NCBI RefSeq assembly: GCF_004519315.1
Contig: NZ_SOZE01000008.1
Coordinates: forward strand, 1-64,000
Length of the DNA stretch: 64,000 nucleotides
Source: Mucilaginibacter psychrotolerans
GTDB lineage: Bacteria > Bacteroidota > Bacteroidia > Sphingobacteriales > Sphingobacteriaceae
Direction of reading: 5' to 3'
The position numbers were made by a program, and so were the translations under genes. Of the stretch, positions 29,442-38,700 are shown piece by piece (positions within the stretch are counted from its first letter, which is position 1; each line of letters starts with the position of its first letter). Under the pieces are notes generated by a model. That model saw nothing but the letters and a program-made list of their open reading frames with translations. It did not search any database and was not told the DNA's origin.

Positions 29442-29762
29442 ATGAAACGCTACGCTTTTATATTCGCAACTACTGTTTGTGCGTTGGTATTAACTACCGC
29501 TGCATGTAACCAAAAAAAAGACCAACCCGATAAGAAACTGCAGGGTACCTGGAAATCGAAAGATGGACTAACCAACCTGAAGATAACCGATAAACAGTTT
29601 ACGCTGGATAACGAACCGGAAGATTATTTTACCAAAGGCGATACCATCTTTACCTCGTTTGAGGGTAACCTGCCTTATACTAAATTCCTGATACAAAAGC
29701 TGGACGAGAAGCAGCTTAGCCTGATGTTCCCTGATTCGGTTGCAGTAGAATTTAGCCGTTAA
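29442..29762 (+). CDS. Small lipocalin-like lipoprotein
   Basis: 106 aa. Lipobox TTAAC (Cys22) followed by NQKKDQPDKK. The mature part, LQGTWKSKDGLTNLKITDKQ and following strands, reads like the start of a lipocalin-like beta barrel (G-x-W signature) but is short. The function is unknown. Confidence 0.65.
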   Translation: MKRYAFIFATTVCALVLTTAACNQKKDQPDKKLQGTWKSKDGLTNLKITDKQFTLDNEPEDYFTKGDTIFTSFEGNLPYTKFLIQKLDEKQLSLMFPDSVAVEFSR

Positions 29763-29806
29763 AACAGAGCTAATTTGCAACACAAGAGGGTGAGGAAATG
29801 ATTAAA

Positions 29807-30262
29807 TCAAAAATCTTCCAGTGCCGACTTAAAACTTTCTATAATTAGGTCCCCTAATGGGTTTAGATTGTTATACAATACAGAAGCGTTAATTGGATAT
29901 CCGTGTTCCGAGATAGCAATATAATTGAATTTGCTTATGTAGTAAAAATCGTCAGCTGATCTTTGATACCAATATTCAAATATTATATGGCGTTTTTCGT
30001 GACGGTTGTCTTCCGAATCGCAAATATAAAATATCACGTTCGACTCCTTTTCAAGTATATCTCCGATAAGTTTAATTACGGTGTTCTTGATCCAATAATC
30101 TACGTGGGTTGGTTCTGTATCCGGGTATAGCGACAAAGAAAAAGCGTTGATCTCACCTAATTGATAGCTGATCAACGCTAATTGATATATAATGTTATAT
30201 CGTGTAGTAAAGGTGTAGGTTAGGCCGTCTTCGGACGGAACTACATTATAAAGGTTTTGCAA
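29807..30262 (-). CDS. DUF6169-like hypothetical protein
   Basis: 151 aa, starting at a TTG (30262). No upstream ATG fits, and the start lies inside the end of the 51-aa ORF before it (17-bp overlap), which suggests translational coupling. The pattern LTYTFTTRYNIIYQLAL, then WIKNTVIKLIGDILEK and ICDSEDNRHEKRHIIFEYWY, matches my memory of the DUF6169 family (small proteins of unknown function in Bacteroidota). I cannot confirm that without a profile search. Confidence 0.6.
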   Translation of the reverse strand: MQNLYNVVPSEDGLTYTFTTRYNIIYQLALISYQLGEINAFSLSLYPDTEPTHVDYWIKNTVIKLIGDILEKESNVIFYICDSEDNRHEKRHIIFEYWYQRSADDFYYISKFNYIAISEHGYPINASVLYNNLNPLGDLIIESFKSALEDF

Positions 30263-30401
30263 AATTAATACCCTTTTCTTTAGCCAGATCGCTCAACGGC
30301 TTATTGTTTTTCAAGGCAGCCTTTATATCCTTCTTGTCCTGCATCACCTTAGTTAAAAATGCAGAGCCGCCCTTTGGCGTATGCTTTTTATTTGTTTCCA
30401 T
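30246..30401 (-). CDS. 51-aa basic protein coupled to the DUF6169-like gene
   Basis: ATG at 30401, stop at 30246. Sequence begins METNKKHTPKGGSAFLTKVM and ends EKGINFAKPL. Short proteins ending in a (F)(A/V)KPL-type tail next to such genes recur in Bacteroidota as I recall. It is soluble, rich in Lys and without Cys. The overlap with the following gene and the protein-like composition support it as real. Confidence 0.6.
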   Translation of the reverse strand: METNKKHTPKGGSAFLTKVMQDKKDIKAALKNNKPLSDLAKEKGINFAKPL

Positions 30402-30511
30402 GTTCTTGGTGATTTATTTTAATTACTTCATACCTATCAACGATAAATTTACCTACTATGTTTCACAAGTGCAATATCTTGTAGATATATTGTTGCTATA
30501 ACGGTCTAAAC

Positions 30512-30552
30512 AAAAACCTCCCGGATGCTGGTGCAAACGAGAGGCTTTGTAA
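30512..30552 (-). terminator. Likely terminator of the helicase gene
   Basis: Read leftward: AAGCCTCTCG, a loop of about 16 nt, then CGGGAGGTTTTTG. The stem is imperfect (one mismatch), with a T-run after it. It lies about 75 bp beyond the helicase stop. Confidence 0.55.
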
Positions 30553-30624
30553 ACAAAACTAAACTAAAACTATGCTTTCGGGTAAACTACCCCCCAAAAG
30601 CTCTTATGAAAACTAAAAACTAAA

Positions 30625-32475
30625 TTAGAATCTTCTGCGGCGTTCCGGGCGTTCTTCGCGGGGTTTGCCAGAGAAATCACGGAAACCACCGCCAGCGGCA
30701 CCTTTGTTCTTGTCCCTGTTAAATCCGCCTTCACGTCTTTCACCACCACCAAAACTTCTTTCGCGGTTGTAACCGCCGCCGCCTTCGCGCCTTTGGTAAC
30801 CACCTTCGCGCCTGTCGCCACCACCTGTACGGGTAGTGCTGGTACCTTCACCGGATACTTCTATCCTCACTTCGCGGCCTTTAAATTCAACGCCTTTAAA
30901 GTTGTTAGTTACCATCTCAACATCAGCGTTATTCACTTCAAAGAAAGAGAAAACACCTTTAACATCTATCTTGCCAACGGTGCGGCCGCTTATTTTGGCG
31001 TTGTTGCAAATGTAACCCAGCAAATCGCCGCGGTTAAACTCGTCAACACTACCTAGGTTGATAAACAAGCGTGTGTATTCACTTTTGCCACCGTTATCGC
31101 GTGGTGCACGTTCGCCTCTTTCGCCATCCCTGGTGCGGAAATCATCCGCAGGAGCGTTAAGGTCTGGTGCGTTTTTATAATAATCTAAAAAGCGGTTAAA
31201 CTCTAAAGACGCAAAACGTTTGATCACTTCTTCTTTAGTCAGCTCGGCAAACTCATCCATAATACGTGGGATGTATTGCTCTATCTGGCTTTCGTTAACT
31301 TCAACATTGTGTACTTTATGTACCAATGCAAAAAGTTGTTTTTCGCAAACATCAAAGCCTGTAGGTATTTCGCCTTTAACAAACTTTTTACCGATGGTGC
31401 GTTCTATCTGGCGTATTTTGCCAAGTTCTTTACTGTTGATGATAGCAATAGATACACCTGTTTTACCTGCACGGGCTGTACGGCCGCTACGGTGGGTGTA
31501 ATTCTCTATCTCATCTGGCAAGCTGTAGTTAATAACGTGCGTAACATCGTTAACATCAATACCACGGGCTGCAACATCAGTAGCAATTAACAACTGCAGG
31601 CTGCGTTCGCGGTAGCGTTTCATCACCTTATCGCGTTGTTGCTGTGATAAGTCACCATGCAAAGCATCGGCGTTGTAGCCATCTTTGATAAGCGATTCGG
31701 CAATTTCCTGTGTTTCTATCTTGGTACGGCAAAATACGATACCGAAGATTTCGGGGTTATTGTCTACGATGCGTTTGAATGCTGCATATTTATCACGGGC
31801 ACGTACTACGTAGTACTCGTGGTCGATATTAACATTACCGGTGTTTTTCTCGCCCATAGTAAGCTCGAAAGGGTCGGTCATGTATTTCTTAGCAATCCTT
31901 CTAACCTCAGCAGGCATTGTGGCCGAGAACAGCCAGGTTTTTTTCTCGTCGGGGGTGGTTGATAAAATACTGTCAATGTCTTCCTGGAAGCCCATGTTGA
32001 GCATCTCATCAGCCTCATCCAATACTACAAACCTAACCTGCGAAAAATCTATCGCTTTACGGTTAATAATGTCGAGCATACGGCCAGGCGTGGCCACCAC
32101 GATCTGTACACCGCGTTTGATAACGCGTAGTTGATCTTGAATACTTGCACCGCCATAAACGGCAACAACATTAACGTTGTTCATTTTTTTGGCGTAGTTC
32201 TTAATGTCGTTCGTGATCTGTAAACAAAGTTCACGTGTTGGGCATAAAACAAGCGCCTGCGGATGATTTACTTCGAAATCGAGCAGTTCTAATAGCGGCA
32301 GTCCAAAAGCAGCTGTTTTACCGGTCCCTGTTTGGGCTAATCCGACAAAATCGTTGCTGCCTGTTAACAATACCGGAATTGACTGTTCCTGGATTGGTGT
32401 TGGATTTTCAAATCCTAACTCAGAGATGGCATTAACAATATCATGACGGATTCCCAGATTAATAAATGGGTTCAT
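30625..32475 (-). CDS. DEAD-box RNA helicase with DbpA-type RNA-binding domain and RGG-like tail
   Basis: 616 aa. Helicase core motifs: Q motif (FENPTPIQEQSIP), AQTGTGKTAAF (motif I), PTRELC, TPGRMLD, DEAD (about 155), SATMP, and HRSGRTARAG (motif VI). Residues about 455-530 form a DbpA RNA-binding domain (YTRLFINLGSVDEFNRGDLL). The last about 80 residues are Gly/Arg-rich (GGGDRREGGYQRREGGGGYN). Family role: RNA remodelling in ribosome assembly or cold adaptation. It is divergent from the hydrolase at 32772, with 296 bp between in which I see no gene. Confidence 0.95.
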   Translation of the reverse strand: MNPFINLGIRHDIVNAISELGFENPTPIQEQSIPVLLTGSNDFVGLAQTGTGKTAAFGLPLLELLDFEVNHPQALVLCPTRELCLQITNDIKNYAKKMNNVNVVAVYGGASIQDQLRVIKRGVQIVVATPGRMLDIINRKAIDFSQVRFVVLDEADEMLNMGFQEDIDSILSTTPDEKKTWLFSATMPAEVRRIAKKYMTDPFELTMGEKNTGNVNIDHEYYVVRARDKYAAFKRIVDNNPEIFGIVFCRTKIETQEIAESLIKDGYNADALHGDLSQQQRDKVMKRYRERSLQLLIATDVAARGIDVNDVTHVINYSLPDEIENYTHRSGRTARAGKTGVSIAIINSKELGKIRQIERTIGKKFVKGEIPTGFDVCEKQLFALVHKVHNVEVNESQIEQYIPRIMDEFAELTKEEVIKRFASLEFNRFLDYYKNAPDLNAPADDFRTRDGERGERAPRDNGGKSEYTRLFINLGSVDEFNRGDLLGYICNNAKISGRTVGKIDVKGVFSFFEVNNADVEMVTNNFKGVEFKGREVRIEVSGEGTSTTRTGGGDRREGGYQRREGGGGYNRERSFGGGERREGGFNRDKNKGAAGGGFRDFSGKPREERPERRRRF

Positions 32476-32771
32476 GAATTAAAATAACGTATTTGGCTAC
32501 ATCGCCAAATCGAGCGCAAAAGTACGTTTAATATTTTATTTTGGCAATGCCGTTTTGTTAATTTAGCATTATGGCAATTTTTAGTGCATGTTTATCTGTA
32601 AAAGCTTAAAAATCAAGGCTTTTTTTACAAAGTAAATTCCATTTTTGCAATTGCCTGTAAAAATAGCCATGTCTTTCCTCCGCAGAAAGATGACGATATC
32701 ATAAATGAACCATCAAAAAATAATGTGTAATCAGCATAAATTTATAACTTTATACCAACACAATCACGCAC

Positions 32772-33647
32772 ATGAAAGCTCTTAAACTCCTCTCCGTTGT
32801 TCTGTTGGTGCTATGCGCCATCTCTGCATCTGCGCAGCAAAAAGAAACCATTAAACTAGATACGGTTACTTACGGCAAAAATGCTGCGGTAGGTAAATAT
32901 GCCGAGATACGCGGTATGAAGATGTATTACGAGGTATATGGCAAGGGAGAGCCTTTGCTCATCATCCATGGTAATGGCGGCTCTATTAAAGATTTCAGGT
33001 ACCAGATACCTTACTTCGCCAAAAAATATCAGGTTATATTGGCCGATAGCCGCGCCCAAGGGAAATCTAATAACGACAAAGACACCCTAAGCTACGAAAT
33101 GTTGAGCGACGACCTTAACGCCTTGCTGGATAAACTAAATATTAAAAATGCCAATGTAATTGGCTGGAGCGATGGAGGCATAGAAGGCCTGCTGTTGGCT
33201 ATGCGTAACCCAGATAAAGTAAAAATGCTGGCCGTAACCGGTGCAAACCTGTGGCCGGATAGCACAGCCGTGTACCCCTACATACAAGATTACATACTGA
33301 AGCAGAACGTGTTTGGGGCCGACTCGGTAAAACGGATGAAGAACCCAACCCGGAAAATAAAAGACCAATTGCTTTTATTGCATCTGCTTAGTTACGAACC
33401 GCATATCAAAACAGGCGACCTGCACAAAATAGCCTGCCCAACTCTGGTAATAGGCGGCGATCATGATGTTATCCAGGCAGAGCACACGATGCTGATAGCC
33501 AAAAATATTCCGAAATCCTATTTATGGATATTACCCAACTCTGGCCACTCTACCCCAATTTACTACCGCGATACGTTCAACCAGGTAATAGGCGACTTTT
33601 TTAGCAAACCCTACAGAAAGATAGAGAATTGGGATGTGCTGAAATAA
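32772..33647 (+). CDS. Secreted alpha/beta-hydrolase
   Basis: 291 aa with a signal peptide (CAISASAQQK). Motifs: LIIHGNGGS (oxyanion region), nucleophile elbow GWSDGGIEG, an acid near GGDHDVIQAEH and a late His in LPNSGHSTPI. It belongs to the general lipase/haloperoxidase-like group. The substrate is unknown. The antitoxin gene starts 24 bp after its stop. Confidence 0.88.
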   Translation: MKALKLLSVVLLVLCAISASAQQKETIKLDTVTYGKNAAVGKYAEIRGMKMYYEVYGKGEPLLIIHGNGGSIKDFRYQIPYFAKKYQVILADSRAQGKSNNDKDTLSYEMLSDDLNALLDKLNIKNANVIGWSDGGIEGLLLAMRNPDKVKMLAVTGANLWPDSTAVYPYIQDYILKQNVFGADSVKRMKNPTRKIKDQLLLLHLLSYEPHIKTGDLHKIACPTLVIGGDHDVIQAEHTMLIAKNIPKSYLWILPNSGHSTPIYYRDTFNQVIGDFFSKPYRKIENWDVLK

Positions 33648-33671
33648 AAGCGAATATTTGTATATTTGAAT

Positions 33672-33905
33672 ATGGACATCCAGGCGGAGAAATTAAACTT
33701 AATAAAATGGCTTGCCGAAGTTGATGAACCTGCTGTAATTGAGAGCTTCCTTGAGCTCAAAAGCAAACAACAGGAAGATTGGTGGGACCAAATAACCGAC
33801 GAAGAAAAAGCGGAAATAGAAGAGGGTTTGGCACAGGCAGACAGAGGAGAAACTGTTCCGCATGAAGAGGTTATGCGAAAGTACGATAAATGGCGTACAA
33901 AATAG
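33672..33905 (+). CDS. Antitoxin of a type II toxin-antitoxin pair
   Basis: 77 aa from ATG 33672 (a TTG six bases upstream is less likely). Acidic, helical: EKLNLIKWLAEVDEPAVIES and EEKAEIEEGLAQADRGETVP, the typical spacing of short antitoxins paired with RelE/ParE-type toxins in Bacteroidota. It overlaps the toxin gene by 16 bp. A TATATTTG box at 33661-33668 directly before the start would fit a leaderless transcript. Confidence 0.83.
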   Translation: MDIQAEKLNLIKWLAEVDEPAVIESFLELKSKQQEDWWDQITDEEKAEIEEGLAQADRGETVPHEEVMRKYDKWRTK

Positions 33906-34198
33906 TTTGGACCAAACAGGCTATTAACGGGTTTGATAAGGTCGTTAGCTATCTGATAGAAAATTGGACAGAAAAAGAGCTGAGAGAATTCATTAGCGAA
34001 ACAGACAGATTTTTTGAAATCCTGGCTCAATTCCCAGAAATACTTCAAAGGACAGCAACAAAAGAGAATGTACGCCGGGGTCCTATCAACAAACTTACTG
34101 TTATAACTTATAGGCTTAAGCGGGTAACCAAACAAATAGAAATTATCAGTTTCAGAAGTGCCAGGCAAAAACCATTGAAACGTTACCCACCTTTGTGA
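33890..34198 (+). CDS. RelE/ParE-family toxin
   Basis: 102 aa, basic. The start MAYKIVWTKQAINGFDKVVSYL, the central FEILAQFPEILQRT, RRGPINKLTVITYRL and the C-terminal IEIISFRSARQKPLK match the ParE/RelE beta-sheet core with conserved Arg residues and an F-R-R/S-type tail. Family role: mRNA cleavage on the ribosome or gyrase poisoning; the sequence does not tell which. Translation is coupled to the antitoxin. Confidence 0.87.
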   Translation: MAYKIVWTKQAINGFDKVVSYLIENWTEKELREFISETDRFFEILAQFPEILQRTATKENVRRGPINKLTVITYRLKRVTKQIEIISFRSARQKPLKRYPPL

Positions 34199-34270
34199 TT
34201 TTTATGATTGAGGTTCGGTTTCCTCGTTATTTTATGGAATCAATCGTTTAGTCTCTAGATGGAAAGCTCA

Positions 34271-34474
34271 TTATTGGCTACTCGCATCCCCGGCATTCAT
34301 ACCTGGCTGGAACATATGGCGCCAGTACATATAAATAATTACGCCGATAACTATGGCGGCCAAAACGTATAAGCCGATTTTACCGTTGCGCTTGTCCTGG
34401 CGTAAAACCCATACTAAAAATGCGATTAGCGGCAATACGAAAATTGCCCAGAAAATATAAGATGCTGCGGTCAT
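34271..34474 (-). CDS. Small two-TM membrane protein
   Basis: 67 aa: TM1 about 5-23 (YIFWAIFVLPLIAFLVWVL), a basic loop RQDKRNGKIG, TM2 about 33-49 (LYVLAAIVIGVIIYMYW), short polar tail. No family recognised. A dispersed GC-rich repeat lies in its 5' leader. Confidence 0.6.
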   Translation of the reverse strand: MTAASYIFWAIFVLPLIAFLVWVLRQDKRNGKIGLYVLAAIVIGVIIYMYWRHMFQPGMNAGDASSQ

Positions 34475-34475
34475 G

Positions 34476-34512
34476 TTGGCTCCCTAATCCCCTAAAGGGG
34501 AAATAAAATTGT
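34476..34512. repeat. GC-rich palindromic repeat, copy C
   Basis: TCCCTAATCCCCTAAAGGGG followed by AAATAAAATTG, immediately upstream of the small membrane protein start. It has the same core and AAAATTG end as copy A. Confidence 0.65.
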
Positions 34513-34544
34513 GTTTGTAAAAGTATTAAATAAATCTTAAGCCC

Positions 34545-35579
34545 TTATAGCTCCTGCTCCCCCTTCAGGGGGCTGGGGGCAAACGGCATCCTCGCCATCG
34601 GTGCTACTTCCTGCCCTATAAATTCGCCCTGCAGGTATTTGTAGTAACCAGCAATGGCTATCATAGCTGCGTTATCGGTACAATACTCAAACTTGGGGAT
34701 AAAGCAGTTCCAGCCCTGTTCTGTACAGAGGTTTTTAAGTCCCTCGCGCAGGCCGGTATTGGCAGAAACCCCGCCCGCTAAGGCAATATCTTTGATGCCG
34801 TATCCCTGTGCGGCGCGTTTTAGTTTAATGAGCAGGATGGTGGCTATGCGTTTCTCTACCGATGCACAGATATCTGCCATATTCTCCTGTATAAAGTTGG
34901 GGTTTTTGGCCACGTTATCTCTAATGAAATACAGGATGGCTGTTTTAAGTCCGCTAAAGCTGAAATCATATCCGGGTATCTGCGGCTCGGGGAATTTATA
35001 AGCATCGGGGTTGCCGCTGCGGGCGTTCTTGTCAATCAACGGGCCGCCGGGATAAGGCAGACCCAATATCTTGCTGGTTTTATCCATGGCCTCACCGGCT
35101 GCATCATCAAGCGTTTGGCCTATGATCTCCATATCGAAGTAATCTTTTACCAGCACAATCTGCGTATGCCCACCCGATACGGTGAGACATAAGAAAGGGA
35201 ATTTAGGCTTTTCATCGGCTATAAAATGCGCCAGTATATGCGCCTGCATGTGGTTAATATCTATCAGCGGCAGGTTTTTGGCCAGTGCAAAAGCCTTGGC
35301 AAAAGATACGCCGACCAATAAAGAACCTAAAAGGCCCGGCCCGCGCGTAAAAGCTACTGCATCAATATCATTTTTGTTTACTTTTGCGTTTAATAGGGCT
35401 TGTTGCACAGCGGGTACAATGTTTTGCTGATGAACCCGGGACGCAAGCTCGGGCACAACGCCTCCGTAGGCTTCGTGTATGGTTTGGTTGGCAATAACAT
35501 TGCTCAGTATCCGGCCATCTACGCAAATGGATGCGGAGGTTTCGTCACAAGAAGATTCGATTGCTAATATTACAGGCAC
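34545..35579 (-). CDS. tsaD: tRNA threonylcarbamoyladenosine synthase subunit TsaD
   Basis: 344 aa ASKHA-fold protein that transfers the threonylcarbamoyl group to A37 of ANN-reading tRNAs with TsaB and TsaE. Signatures: ILAIESSCDETSAS, GPGLLGSLLVG, metal-binding HMQAHILAH, SGGHTQIVLV, and a C-terminal ALAGGVSANTGLRE and DNAAMIA. The last ten codons (PSPLKGEQEL) come from a copy of the dispersed GC-rich repeat. Confidence 0.97.
   Translation of the reverse strand: MPVILAIESSCDETSASICVDGRILSNVIANQTIHEAYGGVVPELASRVHQQNIVPAVQQALLNAKVNKNDIDAVAFTRGPGLLGSLLVGVSFAKAFALAKNLPLIDINHMQAHILAHFIADEKPKFPFLCLTVSGGHTQIVLVKDYFDMEIIGQTLDDAAGEAMDKTSKILGLPYPGGPLIDKNARSGNPDAYKFPEPQIPGYDFSFSGLKTAILYFIRDNVAKNPNFIQENMADICASVEKRIATILLIKLKRAAQGYGIKDIALAGGVSANTGLREGLKNLCTEQGWNCFIPKFEYCTDNAAMIAIAGYYKYLQGEFIGQEVAPMARMPFAPSPLKGEQEL
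34551..34582. repeat. GC-rich palindromic repeat, copy D, inside the 3' end of tsaD
   Basis: CTCCCCCTTCAGGGGGCTGG then GGGC. It is read through in frame by tsaD. Confidence 0.7.
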
Positions 35580-35744
35580 TTTGAAGAATTATTGAATGAG
35601 AGAATTATTGAATTATTGAATTGAACAAACCTTTTGGCGGTACTTATGTATAGCGATATAGTTTCTCAGTAAGTCAATAATTCAGTAACTCAATAACTAA
35701 AGCACAAAGTTATTAAAAAACTACTCAAAATAGCGTTAAGCATC

Positions 35745-38700
35745 GTGCTGATCCTATTGCTGTTTGTCAGCATAGTGTTAATACTGTTCCAATATAAGCC
35801 GGTGCAAACCTGGGCCGCAAAAAAAGCGACCGCTTATCTGTCCAAAGAGCTCAATACCAAGGTAGATATACAAAGCCTGTACGTGGTGCCGTTTAAATCG
35901 GTAGTGCTGGAGGGTTTATATGTATTGGATAAGCAACAGGATACCCTGCTTAGCACGCCAAAGTTATCCGTAGAATTAAGTGGCTTCTCGCTGTTCAGCA
36001 GCATCAAAAAACGGGTGATCGATTTTAAATCCATTCAACTGGATAATGGCAGCTTTAACCTCAAAAAACAAAAGGACAGCACCACCAACCTGAAATTCGT
36101 ATTAGATTATTTTAACTCGGGCGGCGACACCACCAAAAAAACCGTGAGCAAACCATGGTCGTTAAACTTCCGGAAGATTACTCTCAACAACTTCCATTTC
36201 AGATATAAGAACAACTTGCGGAGCAAGGTGATAAACGGCGTTAACTTCGACGACCTGGACGTTAAGCACTTCAGCGTGGTAGTGCACAACATGGATTTGA
36301 AGAACCACCTCTTTAAAGCAGGTGTTGTAGGGCTTACCCTGCAGGATAAAAGCGGATTCAAGGTGAACAACTTTAGCGCCAACGCCACTATAGACACTAC
36401 GCAGATATTACTGCAAAACCTGTCTATTGTAACCCCTAACTCCAGGGTGAGCAACTTTTTTAAGATGAAGTTCAAATCATTCGATGATTTTGATGATTTC
36501 GAGAATCGGGTTACCATGGATGCCGATATCAAAAGTTCGCACCTGTCATCAAAAGATATTACTTATTTCACCACTTCGTTGGGTAAGATAAACTTTGAAC
36601 TGGGTGTTGATGGGCGCGTGAAGGGCATGGTGAATAGCCTTCGAGCCAAAAATCTTACCGTAACGGCCGGCCAGGCCACCTTTGTTAAAGGCGATTTTAA
36701 CCTCACAGGCCTGCCCGATTGGGAGAACACGTTCCTACAGCTTAAGTTCGACCAGGTGGCTACCAACAAGAAAGACCTTGATTATCTGTACAGCCACTTC
36801 ACCGGCAAGCCTACGGCAAAAATACCGGCTATTGTAGGCAAATTCGGCAACGTAAACTTTACCGGAAGGTTCACCGGTTTGCAAAACGATTTCGTAGCCT
36901 TCGGCACGTTCAAGACCGCGCTGGGCCGGTTCGACCCGGACATCAACCTTAAAATAAACAAAAGAGGCGACCCGAGCTACAGCGGCAAAATAACAGCTAC
37001 TGATTTCAACCTCGGCAGCCTACTGGATGAAAAAGATCTTGGCCGTACTACGCTCTCCGGCAACGTAAGCGGAGGTGGCGACGACGTGAAAACCCTAAAC
37101 GTAAAGGGCAGCGCCAAAATTAAATACATTGGTTATAAAGGCTATAATTATAGCAATTTGGTTACCAGCGGCACCTTTATCAAAAAGATAGCCGCCGGTA
37201 AGCTATCTATTAAAGACAGGAACGTTAAGCTGGATATTGCCGGCAGCGTTAACCTTAACCCTACGCTACCCATTTTTGATTTTACAGGCAATGTAGATAA
37301 TGCCCGCCTGCGCGAACTAAAGCTTATAAAAGACACGGTTACAGTTACCAGTCAGCTAAACACCAATTTCTCGGGCAACAACCTCGAGAATTTAGACGGC
37401 CACATATTGCTTACCTGCATCAGGATAACCGACCCAAGGCAGAGCTATGTGGTAGATACTGTTGCCGTAAATACAAGCGGCAAGGGCGATGCCCGCACTA
37501 TTTCCCTGCACTCCGATGTGGCAGATGGCAGCATTAAAGGTAGCTTTAACCTGGCTACCCTGCCATCGTATTTCAAAACCATCGCCAAAAAGTATATACC
37601 ATCGTTAAAAACAGATATTACACGGCCCAAGCCGCAGAATTTCGATTTTAACCTCACTTTGAAAAACCTCGATCCGGTGCTGGCCATTTTCAGGCCCGAT
37701 CTGAAGATACCCGATCAGGGTACATTTGTGGGTAAGTTCAATTCAAACGACAAAACAGCCACATTGAGCGGTTTGATAAAGACGATAAAGCTGGGCAAAA
37801 TCGTTTTCCACAATTTCATCATTGATGAAAGCACAAACGACGATATGTTGAGCCTCAACGTATCGCTGGACAGGATAGACCTTACCGATAGCCTCTACAT
37901 CAAAAACATAAACATTGCCAACTTTTTGAAGAACGATAGCCTCAACTTCAACGTTAAGCTATCTGATAAAGACGCAACCAACCAGTTGGACCTTTACGGC
38001 CTGGTTGAATTTGGGCGCGATACTACTGCTAAACTAAAATTGCTTCCATCAGATGTGGTGCTGGAGCGCCAGAACTGGAAAATACAAGATCAGGTACGCA
38101 TCCGCCTACTCGATGGCAAAACACAGATATCGGGTTTCGAACTTTCCAATGGCGTACAAAAGGTAAAGATAAACGGGTTTATATCTGATAACCCGGCGGA
38201 TGAACTAAAGGTAACCTTCCAGAAATTTAGCATGGCTACCCTTAACCAGCTTACCAAGCCATCGGGCGTGTTGCTGCAGGGCGCATTGAATGGCGATGTA
38301 GTGCTGTCATCGGTTATTAAAAAGCCGGGCGTGGATGCCAACTTAACCATCGATTCGCTCATTATGAACAAAACGCTGGTGGGCGATGTAAAGATAAAAT
38401 CGAAGCTGGACAACCAGCGCGAACAGGCGGATGTTAAGGTAAACATTACCCACCGTGGTTTAGAAACACTTAACCTTTCGGGTATTTATAATCTTGGGCA
38501 CGATGCGGGCGACAACCTCGATTTCGACGTGAAAATGGATCATACCGAGGCGGTTATTTTCGAGCCATTTGTAAAAGGGCTCATATCTGATCTCAAAGGA
38601 ACGGTATCGGCAAACCTCAAGCTCTCCGGCCCGCCATCCAGTCCGGAGTTAAATGGCGATATTACCCTCAACAACACCGGCGTTACGGTTGATTACCTCA

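Noticed and set aside
33661..33668. TATATTTG as a certain promoter of the toxin-antitoxin pair
   Set aside because: It lies only 3 bp before the ATG and has no convincing -33 element; kept as a possibility in the antitoxin entry only.
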